From positions 1-64,000 of the forward strand of contig NZ_QICD01000004.1 in NCBI RefSeq assembly GCF_003726035.1: a stretch of DNA of 64,000 bases, in the 5' to 3' direction. The stretch comes from Paraeggerthella hongkongensis (lineage in GTDB: Bacteria; Actinomycetota; Coriobacteriia; Coriobacteriales; Eggerthellaceae). Below the pieces are notes generated by a model. That model searched no databases and was not told where the DNA came from. It saw nothing but the letters and a program-made list of their open reading frames with translations. The position numbers were made by a program, and so were the translations under genes. Of this stretch, positions 1-8,419 are shown in pieces; positions within the stretch are counted from its first letter, which is position 1, and the number at the start of each line of letters is the position of its first letter.

Positions 1-41
1 GGCTGGGCGGGCGCGGGCGGAGCGCGGGCGCGGGGGCTCCG

Positions 42-185
42 CTGTCAAAACGAACGAGTTTTTCTGATCCTCAATCAAGGATAAAGGAACGCCACGCGCG
101 TATGACCTGGTACGATAGAAATCACGCGTACGAGGATTTGCTTCAAGGGAAGCAAAATCCCCGCAAAACTCGTTCGTTTTGACAG
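42..185. repeat. 144-bp inverted-repeat element, copy 1
   Basis: Perfect 21-bp terminal inverted repeats (42-62 and 165-185, outer end CTGTCAAAACGAACGAG) bound a 102-bp interior. A second copy of exactly the same length is at 8117-8260. The two share the termini apart from one base and an internal TGACCTGGTACG at the same offset (61 bases in). The rest of the interior is only partly conserved. There is no ORF and no clear target duplication. It could be a MITE-like element or a structured RNA/terminator family; the sequence does not decide. Confidence 0.8.
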
Positions 186-249
186 AGATGGCCGCCGCGC
201 CTCAAATCCCGGCGGCAACAGCCCGGCCGCGAAGCTTGAAGAACGCGAA

Positions 250-294
250 CCCGTGTGTCGAGAGCGCCGCAAACCCGAACTCTCGACACACGGG
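250..294 (-). terminator. Hairpin downstream of the SSS transporter gene
   Basis: A perfect 15-bp stem (CCCGTGTGTCGAGAG, 250-264, with 280-294) and 15-base loop lie just after the transporter stop codon. There is no strong U tract, so termination is inferred from position and stem strength. Confidence 0.55.
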
Positions 295-302
295 CGCAGC
301 TG

Positions 303-1847
303 CTACCGGGCTTCGGTCTGCAACTCCTGCACGTACTCGCGGTCGATGGCGCCCTGCACGCTTGGCGGGTCAACTTCAAACGGAACCGGCTTCGTGAACA
401 AGCTGACAAGCGGCACGATGATCAAAGAGAGCACCATGGCTATGGCGCCGCAGTTGATGGGAGAAGCGATCAAAGGCGCTCCGAAGAATCCGGAAGTCAT
501 ATTGCCCGTGGTCAGCCCCACGCCCACGATGAAGCTCGCCCACACCGCCGGGCGTGAAATGCGCTTGGAGTACAGACCCCAGAAGAACGGCCCCAAGAAC
601 GCGCCGGCAAGCGCACCCCAAGAAATGCTCATGAGCTGCGCGATGAACGTGATGGACGAGTTGTACTGCACAAGCGCGATCACCGCCGAGATAATGATGA
701 ACACCGCGATAAGCACGCGCATGTAAACCAGCTGCATCTGCTCGGGCATCTTCTTCACGATGTTGCCTTTGATCAGGTCAAGCGTCAGCGTGGACGAAGA
801 CGTGAGCACCAACGAGGACAGCGTGGACATGGACGCGCTCAAAACCAAGACGATGACGATGCCAATCAGCAGGTCGGGAAGCGTGGACAACATAGTAGGC
901 ATGATGGAGTCGTACACCGGGGTGCCGGCGGCGGTCATCTCAACGTGGTCGGCATACAAGCGCCCGAATCCGCCCAAAAAGTAGCTTCCTCCAGCAACCA
1001 CCATGGCGAACACCGTGGAAATGATGGCGCCCTGCTTGACGGCAGGACCGCTTTTGATCGCGTAGAACTTCTGCACCATCTGCGGCAGGCCCCACGTACC
1101 CAAGCTGGTCAACACGATGACGCCGATCAAGTCAGGAAGGTTCGGGCCGAAGAAGCTGACGAACGGACCCGCCATTTCCGATCCCTCGGCCGGAATGAAC
1201 GAAAGCTGGTTGATGGCTTCCGTAAAGCCGCCGTTGTTGACCAGCACGGCCACGATAACCGCCACGATGCCCAAAAGCATGACGATGCCCTGGATGAAGT
1301 CGTTCACCACCGTGGCCATGTAGCCGCCGAGCACCACGTACACGCAGGTGATGACGGCCATGCCGATGACGCACACCTCGTACGGCAACCCAAACGCCAT
1401 GCCGAACAAACGCGACAACCCGTTGTACACGCTTGCGGTGTACGGGATCAGGAACACGAAGATGATGGCGGCGGCCGCAATGCGCAAACCCTTCGAACCG
1501 TAACGCGCACCGAAGAACTCGGGCATGGTGGCCGCTTTCAATCGATGCGTGATCTCGCGCGTGCGCGGGCCGAGCACCCACCACGCAAGCAAGCTGCCCA
1601 GAATGGCGTTCCCGATGCCGATCCACGTGGCGGCGAGCCCGTATTTCCATCCGAACTGGCCTGCGTATCCCACGAAAATGACGGCGGAGAAGTAGCTGGT
1701 CCCGAACGCGAACGCCGAAAGCCACGGGCCCACGTTGCGGCCGCCCAGCACGAATCCGTCCACGCTGGTGGTATGTCGTCGGCAGTATATGCCCACGCCA
1801 ACGGCAACGCCGATGAATATGAGCACCATGCAAATTTTCTCGATCAT
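303..1847 (-). CDS. Sodium:solute symporter family (SSS) transporter
   Basis: Predicted Na+-coupled uptake protein of the cytoplasmic membrane. It has 514 residues, usual for PutP/PanF-type SSS proteins, and is nearly all hydrophobic with about 13 membrane segments. Family signatures include GGRNVGPW at residues 35-42 and the small-residue helix LSASMSTLSS in the second half. The C-terminal tail is short and acidic. ATG start with a G-rich leader (AGGGG). It reads leftward after the PaaK gene but is separated from it by about 530 bp and a hairpin, so it is probably its own unit. Substrate is not deducible. Proximity to aryl-CoA genes would allow an aromatic or organic acid, but that is only inference. 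Confidence 0.85.
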   Translation of the reverse strand: MIEKICMVLIFIGVAVGVGIYCRRHTTSVDGFVLGGRNVGPWLSAFAFGTSYFSAVIFVGYAGQFGWKYGLAATWIGIGNAILGSLLAWWVLGPRTREITHRLKAATMPEFFGARYGSKGLRIAAAAIIFVFLIPYTASVYNGLSRLFGMAFGLPYEVCVIGMAVITCVYVVLGGYMATVVNDFIQGIVMLLGIVAVIVAVLVNNGGFTEAINQLSFIPAEGSEMAGPFVSFFGPNLPDLIGVIVLTSLGTWGLPQMVQKFYAIKSGPAVKQGAIISTVFAMVVAGGSYFLGGFGRLYADHVEMTAAGTPVYDSIMPTMLSTLPDLLIGIVIVLVLSASMSTLSSLVLTSSSTLTLDLIKGNIVKKMPEQMQLVYMRVLIAVFIIISAVIALVQYNSSITFIAQLMSISWGALAGAFLGPFFWGLYSKRISRPAVWASFIVGVGLTTGNMTSGFFGAPLIASPINCGAIAMVLSLIIVPLVSLFTKPVPFEVDPPSVQGAIDREYVQELQTEAR

Positions 1848-2376
1848 GTGAAGTGTCCCCTACCTTGAATGCCTGTAACGAAAAGCCCCGTCAGGGCTTG
1901 AAGGCGCACACGATGTTCCCGCACGATGCGTCGCAGCACGGCGACACGACGGCAGAACCCCGTGTGCTAGAGGTATCGATAGGAATAATAGGAAACGTAG
2001 CGAGGCGCGGGCGCCTCATGCTTAGACGCGTTCGGCGATGCGTCGAGCGGCGCGAGCGTTTCCCCGGCGCGGGGCGCGAAGGAGCGGCATACGGCGGCAA
2101 GCGCCAATTCCAAACGCCAGCGCTCATCGGTGATGGTATGTCCCTTCGCAAAATGCATGGGGATACTCTACCACAGCGAAGCGACTGCACGAAGCAGAAT
2201 GCCGCGAATGAAGTAGGTTGGCCTTCGCGCGCCTTCACCCGCCTTGCGGAACTCCGCTCGTTGCGACGGCTACGCGAGGGGCCGCTCGTTGCGGCAACAA
2301 GAAGGGACCCTGCAGCGCCATCGTGCGCACAGGGTCCCTGCTGTAGTCCTTGCATGCCTTACCGACCGGCGACGCC
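1848..2376. other. Non-coding stretch between SSS and paaK genes
   Basis: No convincing gene. Reading frames here are rich in Arg/Pro/Ser without domain signatures or good ribosome sites, typical of GC-rich non-coding DNA. It holds the paaK terminator hairpin (2303-2339) and, 35 bp before the transporter start, a small hairpin at 1881-1899 (on the minus strand AAGCCC-loop-GGGCTTTT). The latter could be a weak terminator or attenuator. Confidence 0.5.
2303..2339 (-). terminator. Terminator hairpin after paaK
   Basis: A 10-bp perfect stem (AGGGACCCTG with CAGGGTCCCT) and a 17-base loop lie about 38 bp beyond the PaaK stop. The following bases are pyrimidine-rich (TTCTTGTT) on the minus strand. 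Confidence 0.65.
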
Positions 2377-3612
2377 CTAGTATCGGCTGTCGAAGATGCG
2401 CTTGGTCTTCTTCTCGCTGCGAGGAAGCTCGCCCATGGGAACGCCCTTGGCATCCGGCGTGCAGCCGCATTTCGCCTTGAAGATCATGGCAAGCTCCTGC
2501 TCGGCGCGCTCCTTGGCCTCGTCTTCGTACGGCGTTTCGAACAGCACGGTGAGCACGTCCTTGCCGCTGATGTTCTCGATCATCACCTGGTATTCGCTCG
2601 ACGCGCCGTCGGTGAAGGCGATGACTTCTTCAACCTGAGCGGGGAATATGTTGCAGCCCTTCACCTTGAACATGTCGTCGGTGCGGCCCGTCAGCGTGTC
2701 GATGCGCGGATGGCGCAGGCCGCACGCGCAGTCGCCGGGGATGATGCGCGTCAGATCGTGCGTGCGATAGCGAATGAGCGGCGCGCCCTGCTTGCGCAGC
2801 GTGGTCAGCACCAGCTCGCCCACCTCACCGTCGGGAACAGGTGCGCCCGTGACGGGGTCCACCACTTCGATGTACACGTAATCGGCCCACACGTGCATGC
2901 CGTGATGCTCGCTGCACGAAATGCCGATGCCGGGGCCGTACACCTCCGTCAGTCCGTAGATGTCGAAGATCTCCACGCCCAGCTCGCCCGAAATGCGCTG
3001 GCGCATCTTGTCGCCCCAGCGTTCGCTGCCGATAACGCCCTTGCGCAGGCAGATCTTGTCGCGCAGGCCGCGCTCGGCAATCTCTTCAGCCAGCAACAGC
3101 GCGTACGAGCTGGTTGCGCACAACACGGTGGACTGCAGGTCCTGCATCATCTTGAGCTGCTTTTCCGTATTGCCCGGCCCCATGGGAATGGCCATTGCGC
3201 CCAGTCGTTCGGCGCCCAGCTGAAAGCCGATGCCCGCCGTCCACAGGCCGTAACCCGGCGTGATGTGGATGCGGTCCTTGTTGGTGATCCCTGCGGTTTC
3301 ATAGCAGCGCGCGAACTGGATCGCCCAATCGGTCACGTCCTGCTGCGTGTACGGCACGATAACGGGCGTGCCCGTCGTGCCGCTGGAGCTGTGGATGCGC
3401 ACGATTTCCTCATCGGGAACGGCCTGCAGGCCCAGCGGATACGCATTGCGCAGGTCGTCTTTTTCGGAAAAGGGAAGCTTTTCGAAATCTTCCTGGGTCT
3501 GCACGTCCGACAGGTCGATACCTTCGAACTTGGCGTTGTAGAACGAAGAGCGATCCTTCAGGGTTTCGAATTGCTTTTTGATAAGGGAAAGCTGATCGGC
3601 GGTCATCTGCAT
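2377..3612 (-). CDS. paaK: Phenylacetate-CoA ligase-type AMP-forming enzyme
   Basis: Acyl-adenylate enzyme that activates phenylacetate or a related aryl acid with ATP and CoA, in the cytoplasm. 411 residues from the ATG preceded by AAGGA (6-base spacing). A longer upstream frame lacks family similarity, so I chose this start. The AMP-binding loop SSSGTTGTP is at residues 75-83 and the second adenylation motif IYGLTEVYGPG lies in the middle. A C-terminal swivel domain includes GRTDDMFKVKG. The next genes upstream encode indolepyruvate oxidoreductase, whose aryl-acetyl-CoA products are PaaK-type substrates or products. That supports an aromatic amino acid fermentation module. Own promoter at 3757-3785. 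Confidence 0.88.
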   Translation of the reverse strand: MQMTADQLSLIKKQFETLKDRSSFYNAKFEGIDLSDVQTQEDFEKLPFSEKDDLRNAYPLGLQAVPDEEIVRIHSSSGTTGTPVIVPYTQQDVTDWAIQFARCYETAGITNKDRIHITPGYGLWTAGIGFQLGAERLGAMAIPMGPGNTEKQLKMMQDLQSTVLCATSSYALLLAEEIAERGLRDKICLRKGVIGSERWGDKMRQRISGELGVEIFDIYGLTEVYGPGIGISCSEHHGMHVWADYVYIEVVDPVTGAPVPDGEVGELVLTTLRKQGAPLIRYRTHDLTRIIPGDCACGLRHPRIDTLTGRTDDMFKVKGCNIFPAQVEEVIAFTDGASSEYQVMIENISGKDVLTVLFETPYEDEAKERAEQELAMIFKAKCGCTPDAKGVPMGELPRSEKKTKRIFDSRY

Positions 3613-3756
3613 GATGGGTCCTTTTTCTCCGGAAGCGAACGTTCGATTGGCACATGCTTCAAGCCTGCACAGAGCGAGACTTGAAGCTAAAGCCATCGAC
3701 CAGCCGAACCCACGGCTGCAAGGGAGATGATGTCGAATACGAATTCCATGCGTTCC

Positions 3757-3785
3757 ATTCTAGGCGAATACGCGAACAATGCAAA
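3757..3785 (-). promoter_or_regulatory. Promoter for paaK
   Basis: On the minus strand: -35 TTTGCA (3780-3785), 17-bp spacer, -10 TAGAAT (3757-3762), about 145 bp before the paaK start. It sits just past the terminator of the upstream operon, as expected of an independent unit. Confidence 0.5.
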
Positions 3786-3797
3786 GTGTTTTGAAGG

Positions 3798-3839
3798 GCT
3801 TGCCGGGCGCGGGGCCAAGATGCCCCGCGCCCGGCAAGC
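3798..3839 (-). terminator. Terminator hairpin of iorAB-GGDEF operon
   Basis: A 17-bp perfect GC-rich stem (3798-3814 with 3823-3839) and 8-base loop begin about 13 bp after the GGDEF stop codon. There is only a weak T-rich tail (CCTTCAAAA). Confidence 0.65.
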
Positions 3840-3851
3840 GGCGCCGGCGCG

Positions 3852-4835
3852 CTAGTCGGGCCAGCTGAAACCGTTCTTGCCCATACGCTTGCTGCGGTAC
3901 AGGGCCTCGTCGGCGCGTCGGTACAGCTCGTGGAACCCCAGCGCGCCGTCGCCAACGCGCGCAAGGCCCACCGAGCACCCCAAGCTCACGCCGTGTTTCG
4001 CCGAACAGGCGGTCCAGCCGTCTATGAGCTCTTGAACCCGCTCCTCCACCAATGCGGTTTCGCAGGGAGGGAGCGCGAACACGGCGAACTCGTCGCCGCC
4101 CATGCGAGCCAGAGAAAAGCCGTCGGAGAACACGTCGGCCAGCAATTCGGCGAACGCAACGATCACCCTGTCGCCGCCGGGATGGCCCAAGGTGTCGTTC
4201 ACAAGCTTGAAATCGTCAAGATCGATCATGGCGAAAACGGCGCCCTTCGCCCCCTGCGCCAACGCCTGGGAAACCGCGTGCTCGAAGGAATCCCTGTTCA
4301 GCAGCTCGGTCATCGAATCCAGCGAGGCCCGATGCTCGAGCGTCTGCGAGTAGGCGATAGCCTCGTTCACGCGCTCGGTCGCCGTTTTGGGATAGTACTC
4401 GTCGCGACGCTGGTCCACGTTCGGAGTCGAATGGTGAAGATGCACCAGCTGCCAACGCCCGGCATCGCGATGAAGCACCATGGTGAACCGCGTGTCCATC
4501 TCCACCAGAAACGGCTTCGGCTCTTCGGTGCGCTCGCGCACCCATAGCGTGCCCATGACCACGCAGCACGCTTCGCCCGCCGCATGGGCAACGTAGTAGT
4601 CGTCCAAGATGTCGAAGGAGATATCCTGCGCGCCTTCCAGATCGTTGCTCAAAGCCGCAAGGAACTCCGGAGCATCCACGTACATCTCATGCTTGCCGGT
4701 TCCGATGATCGACAGGTTCGACAGATCGACGGACTCCATGATGAACCGACCGCCCGCTTCGCTGGGCTCAAGAAGATATGCGCGCCACAGCGCCCGTGCG
4801 TGCGCGGTCGCCTCGTCAAGCAGCGCCCGATCCAT
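3852..4835 (-). CDS. GGDEF diguanylate cyclase with N-terminal SnoaL/NTF2-like domain
   Basis: Likely makes cyclic di-GMP. 327 residues, soluble, no membrane segments. Residues 1 to about 145 resemble an NTF2/SnoaL-like cone fold (a hydrophobic barrel pattern with VHLHHS near 131-136). A short helix follows, then a GGDEF domain with the intact signature GGDEF at 246-250 and DLDDFK at 205-210. No RxxD inhibitory site is evident just before it. ATG start with GGGGGAG upstream; it overlaps the iorB stop by one base (TAATG), so translation is coupled. Being last in an indolepyruvate oxidoreductase operon suggests the N-terminal domain senses an aryl metabolite, but that is inference. Confidence 0.85.
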   Translation of the reverse strand: MDRALLDEATAHARALWRAYLLEPSEAGGRFIMESVDLSNLSIIGTGKHEMYVDAPEFLAALSNDLEGAQDISFDILDDYYVAHAAGEACCVVMGTLWVRERTEEPKPFLVEMDTRFTMVLHRDAGRWQLVHLHHSTPNVDQRRDEYYPKTATERVNEAIAYSQTLEHRASLDSMTELLNRDSFEHAVSQALAQGAKGAVFAMIDLDDFKLVNDTLGHPGGDRVIVAFAELLADVFSDGFSLARMGGDEFAVFALPPCETALVEERVQELIDGWTACSAKHGVSLGCSVGLARVGDGALGFHELYRRADEALYRSKRMGKNGFSWPD

Positions 4836-5440
4836 TATCGGCTCCCCCGTGCAGCCGCCACGTCGATGGCGGCAAGATTGATGTCCACGAACCGAGGCTT
4901 GACGCACGCGACGATGGCGCGGCGCAAATCGTCCACGTCAAGCGGAACGCTTCCCGTAGCCAAAGCGCTCGCGAGCAAAAGCGTGTTGAGAACCTTGCGC
5001 CCGCCCGCCTCCTGCGTCAAAGCAGCGTCATCCACGGCGATAAAGCGCGCTGACGTGCCCGAGAGCGTCCGGGCGACGGCATCGACCACGTCGGTCGCAC
5101 GATACGGATGCGCGCCGAGCGCAGCCGTAACCGGCTGTATCGCCGTCGTGGCCGTAACCAGCACGCCTTCGGGAGCCAGGTACGGCAGCACGCGCGCCGC
5201 CTCGGCGGGCTCGAAAGCTATCACCAGATCGGCCGTGCCCAACGCGACGAGCGGGGCGAACACCTCTTCCCCCGCGTCCCCCATGCGCACATGGGAAACC
5301 ACGTTGCCGCCGCGTTGCGCCATGCCGATGGTTTCAGCCGTGCGCACATGCCAGCCTTTATCCTGCGCGGCCTGGGCCAGCACCTTCGCAGCCAACACCG
5401 TTCCCTGACCGCCCACGCCCGTCAGCAATACGTTACGCAT
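4835..5440 (-). CDS. iorB: Indolepyruvate ferredoxin oxidoreductase, beta subunit
   Basis: Gamma-domain subunit of the 2-oxoacid:ferredoxin oxidoreductase that oxidatively decarboxylates aryl pyruvates (from Trp, Phe, Tyr) to aryl-acetyl-CoA in the cytoplasm. 201 residues, normal size. It starts with the family's MRNVLLTGVGGQGT, and AETIGMAQRGG follows near residue 40. I chose the ATG at 5440, where this motif begins; it overlaps the end of iorA by 8 bases (ATGCGTAA). Co-translated with iorA upstream and the GGDEF gene downstream. Confidence 0.92.
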   Translation of the reverse strand: MRNVLLTGVGGQGTVLAAKVLAQAAQDKGWHVRTAETIGMAQRGGNVVSHVRMGDAGEEVFAPLVALGTADLVIAFEPAEAARVLPYLAPEGVLVTATTAIQPVTAALGAHPYRATDVVDAVARTLSGTSARFIAVDDAALTQEAGGRKVLNTLLLASALATGSVPLDVDDLRRAIVACVKPRFVDINLAAIDVAAARGSR

Positions 5441-7460
5441 GGCGGCCTCCTTCCGTCGAAGGAGCATCCGGCGCCGCTTCGCAAGAACCTCCCGAAGCGC
5501 ACGAGGTCATCGTTATGGCGTCGAAGGGGCACACCTGCGTGCACAAGCCGCACCCGTTGCACAAGCTGGCGTCCACGAACGCCTGGCCCCGCTCCCTGCT
5601 CTTCGGCCCGCGCGCATCCGCATCGAAGCCGATGCCGGGGCAGCCGATCTCCGTGATGCACTTCTTGCACCCCGTGCACCGGTTGGATGCTATCGAAGCG
5701 GGCGCATCCGGCCTGGTCAGCTGGATGCACGGCGATTCGAACAGGATGGCCGACGGGCCTTCGAACTCCACGGCCGTGCGCGCGGCCGCCACCGAACCGT
5801 CCAGGTCCAGCGGATCCGCGCGCACGATGCACTCGAACCCAACGGCCTCCAGAACGCGCTCTATGGAGATAGGAGCGCGCTTCGCCCCCATCAGCGTCAC
5901 GCCGGTTCCCGGATGGGGCTGAGACCCGGTCATGGCCGTTGTCGCATTGTCCAGCACGCACACCGTAATATCGTGCCCGTTGTACACGGCGTTCACCACG
6001 CCGGGAAGCCCGCTTGCGAAGAACGTGGAGTCGCCGACGAACGCAAGCGTCTTCTTGTGGGGTTCGGCCACCGCGAAACCCTGGGCCATCGTGATGCCCG
6101 CGCCCATGCACAGGCACGTGTCGACGGCGTCGAGCGGCTGCGCGTTGCCCAAGGTGTAGCAGCCGATGTCGCCGCATAGAACCGCAGGCGTCTTGCCGAG
6201 CGCGCGCTTGATGGCGTAGAAGCTGCCGCGGTGCGGGCAGCCGGCGCACAACACGGGCGGACGGACGGGCAGCGAAGCGTCGGTTGCGGCTTCGTAAGAA
6301 ACAGGAGGCGGCGCGGGGGCGGCATGGGGGACCCCCAGGAATCGGGCGATGCGCATGGCGGCATCGTCCACGTCGTTCTCGCCGCGGTCGCGCGCATCCC
6401 CGGTAAGCTTGCCCTTCACGTCGAACGGCGCATGCGTGCGTCCGGCGAAAGCCAGCAAGGCGTCCTCCAGAACATGATCGAGCTCCTCGAGCACCAGGAC
6501 CTGCTCAAGGCCCTGGGAGAAGCGCTCGGCAAGCCCCTCGGGAAAAGGATACGGGGTTCCCACTTGCCAGAAACGGTACGCGGGCACCTCGACGCCCTGC
6601 GTGGCGGCGCTTTCCTCGATCATCCGCAGCGCTTCGCGCGCGTAAGCGCCCGACACGCCCCCGGCAACGATTCCCAGGCGCGGGGCGCGGGGCGAGGGCG
6701 CGACGGACGCCGCATCACCCGCCGCAAGCCCATCGGCGGGCGCGGGGCGCTCCATGATGGGATTGAACGCCAGGAGCGCAGGGTCCTCCGCGTAATCGCG
6801 CGCGATGGCTTTCAGCCGGTCGTTGATCTCGCCGTGCGCCTCGAACGCGCGCCGGGGGAAGATGATCCACTTCGGGTCACGCTCGAAACCCTCTTCGGGG
6901 ACCTCGAGCGCGTCCGTCTTGTCGGCGACGTCGAAAAACGTGGACGCATGGCATATGCGCGTCGTGGGGCGCACGATGACGGGCGTGCGATACCGCTCGG
7001 ACAGGTCGAACGCCGCCTTCATCATGGCGAAGCCTTGGTCGGGCGTAGCCGGGTCGAGCACCGGTATCTTGGCGAACGAGGCGAAGCGCCTTGTATCCTG
7101 CTCGGTCTGGGACGATATGGGGCCGGGATCGTCCGCCACGAACAGCACGGTGCCGCCCTTCACGCCGACGTAGTTCAAGCTCATCAACGGATCGCTGGCC
7201 ACGTTGAGGCCCACCTGCTTGCACGTGAACAACGTGCGCGCTCCGCAGTACGCGGCGCCGGCAACCACTTCCAGGGCGCTTTTCTCGTTCGTCGACCATT
7301 CCACGTGCACACCGCGGGCGGCGCCTTCGCCGTGCAGCTTCGCCACCGTCTCGATCACCTCGGACGACGGCGTGCCCGGGTATCCCGCAACAACGCGCAC
7401 GCCCGCCTCGAGCGCCGCGTGAGCGAACGCCTCGTTTCCCATCAGCAATTGCTTCGTCAT
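5433..7460 (-). CDS. iorA: Indolepyruvate ferredoxin oxidoreductase, alpha subunit
   Basis: Catalytic subunit binding thiamine diphosphate and two [4Fe-4S] clusters; it passes electrons to ferredoxin. 675 residues from the ATG at MTKQLLMGNEAFA, which matches the family N-terminus; upstream in-frame codons do not. Order: pyrimidine-binding domain (GYPGTPSSEV near 27), domain III, the TPP domain with GDIGCYTLG and the Mg/TPP loop GDSTFFASG, then a C-terminal 2[4Fe-4S] ferredoxin domain. The last has CTGCKKC at 595-601 and CNGCGLCTQVC at 634-644. First gene of the iorA-iorB-GGDEF operon. A degenerate parS-like palindrome lies in its leader at 7516-7529. Confidence 0.93.
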   Translation of the reverse strand: MTKQLLMGNEAFAHAALEAGVRVVAGYPGTPSSEVIETVAKLHGEGAARGVHVEWSTNEKSALEVVAGAAYCGARTLFTCKQVGLNVASDPLMSLNYVGVKGGTVLFVADDPGPISSQTEQDTRRFASFAKIPVLDPATPDQGFAMMKAAFDLSERYRTPVIVRPTTRICHASTFFDVADKTDALEVPEEGFERDPKWIIFPRRAFEAHGEINDRLKAIARDYAEDPALLAFNPIMERPAPADGLAAGDAASVAPSPRAPRLGIVAGGVSGAYAREALRMIEESAATQGVEVPAYRFWQVGTPYPFPEGLAERFSQGLEQVLVLEELDHVLEDALLAFAGRTHAPFDVKGKLTGDARDRGENDVDDAAMRIARFLGVPHAAPAPPPVSYEAATDASLPVRPPVLCAGCPHRGSFYAIKRALGKTPAVLCGDIGCYTLGNAQPLDAVDTCLCMGAGITMAQGFAVAEPHKKTLAFVGDSTFFASGLPGVVNAVYNGHDITVCVLDNATTAMTGSQPHPGTGVTLMGAKRAPISIERVLEAVGFECIVRADPLDLDGSVAAARTAVEFEGPSAILFESPCIQLTRPDAPASIASNRCTGCKKCITEIGCPGIGFDADARGPKSRERGQAFVDASLCNGCGLCTQVCPFDAITMTSCASGGSCEAAPDAPSTEGGRHA

Positions 7461-7773
7461 ACGCCTCGCCTGCCTCGCTTTCCGCATATCGCGCAGCAGT
7501 CGTGCGCGAACGAGCGTTTCGCATGAAACGCTTCCGATTCCATGATAGCAAACCATCCCTGTCGATTACGGACGACTCGTGCCTCGTCGGTCGCAGAAAG
7601 GGGCGGGCTTCTGCGCACCCCGGCCGGCCGCACAGCAAGGAAGCGAAGGAAGCGCGATTCTGCGCCAGAGCATCAGCGATTGTCAAATCCAGGTAAAACT
7701 TCAAAAGCGGCGAAACCGCCGGCCTCTCGGAGCAGTACCATTTCACCTATACCCACAAGAGCAGGAGGTTTCC
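7461..7773. promoter_or_regulatory. Divergent intergenic region iorA / zinc-ribbon gene
   Basis: 313 bp separating the two gene starts, so it must hold both promoters. On the minus strand TATCAT (7541-7546) could be the iorA -10, with no good -35. On the plus strand TTGTCA near 7680 is a possible -35. An imperfect palindrome GTTTCGCATGAAAC at 7516-7529 lies in the iorA leader. Confidence 0.35.
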
Positions 7774-8088
7774 ATGAAATGCCCCCTCTGCAACGTCGAC
7801 CTGATCATGAGCGAGCGCCAAGGTATCGAGATCGACTACTGCCCGCAATGCCGCGGCGTATGGCTTGACCGCGGCGAGCTTGACAAGATCATCGAGCGGT
7901 CAACGTCCTTGGCGGCCCCCGCTGCCGCGCCGAGCGCATCGTATGCAAGCGCGGCCGAGCGCTACGATGAACGTCGTTACGAGGATCACCGTTACGAGGA
8001 CAAGCGCTACAACGACGACTATTACAAAAAGGGCAAGAAGAAAAAGCGCGGGGATTTTTTGGGCGACCTCTTCGATTTCGGCGACTAG
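7774..8088 (+). CDS. TFIIB-type zinc-ribbon protein
   Basis: Small cytoplasmic protein of the zf-TFIIB (YhfH/YjdM-like) class. 104 residues. CPLC (3-6) and CPQC (23-26) form a Cys4 zinc site, followed by RGVWLDRGELDKI, the conserved tail of this domain. The second half is a charged repeat of Tyr, Glu, Asp, Arg and His (RYED/RYND units) and then a Lys run. ATG start 5 bases after a perfect AGGAGG (7763-7768). One of the few rightward genes left of the origin and apparently single. Function of the family is unknown; nucleic-acid or protein binding is a guess. Confidence 0.85.
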   Translation: MKCPLCNVDLIMSERQGIEIDYCPQCRGVWLDRGELDKIIERSTSLAAPAAAPSASYASAAERYDERRYEDHRYEDKRYNDDYYKKGKKKKRGDFLGDLFDFGD

Positions 8089-8116
8089 CCAGCATCGCGC
8101 GAGACGTGGCCGGGCG

Positions 8117-8260
8117 CTGTCAAAACGGACGAGTTTTGTTGGTCCTCGCATCAGGATAATGGCAGACTGCAAGCTTCTGACCTGGTACGTTGCAAAACGC
8201 CCGCAGCCGGGGCGCTCTGGAAAGGCTGAAAATCGCCTCAAAACTCGTCCGTTTTGACAG
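8117..8260. repeat. 144-bp inverted-repeat element, copy 2
   Basis: Ends are 22-bp perfect inverted repeats (8117-8138 and 8239-8260, outer CTGTCAAAACGGACGAG). Length and the offset of TGACCTGGTACG (8178-8189) equal those of copy 1 at 42-185. One arm base differs between copies (GAACG versus GGACG), and the change is compensated in the opposite arm. That argues for maintained pairing. It begins 28 bp after the zinc-ribbon gene stop, between converging transcription units. Confidence 0.8.
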
Positions 8261-8352
8261 CGAGGGGAGCGTCCGCCGCCAGACCACCATTGACATATGT
8301 CCGCACCGTTTCCCCATGGCCCACCCGTTGGCGCAGCTCATGAACGGTCGGA

Positions 8353-8385
8353 GCGCCGCTCTTGCCGGGCGGGCAAGAGCGGCGC
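8353..8385 (-). terminator. Hairpin downstream of purE
   Basis: A 14-bp perfect stem (GCGCCGCTCTTGCC, 8353-8366, with 8372-8385) and 5-base loop, 35 bp beyond the purE stop. No U tract follows. Confidence 0.55.
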
Positions 8386-8419
8386 CGGCCCCCCGATGCT
8401 CGGTCGCGTTCGCTTGCCC

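Noticed and set aside
1891-2355. Possible small leftward gene between SSS and paaK
   Set aside because: Arg/Ser/Pro-rich, no ribosome site, no domain, and it overlaps the paaK terminator hairpin.
161-8260. The two 144-bp repeats as ends of a composite transposon
   Set aside because: No transposase or integrase lies between them, no target duplication is visible, and the enclosed genes look like ordinary chromosomal genes.
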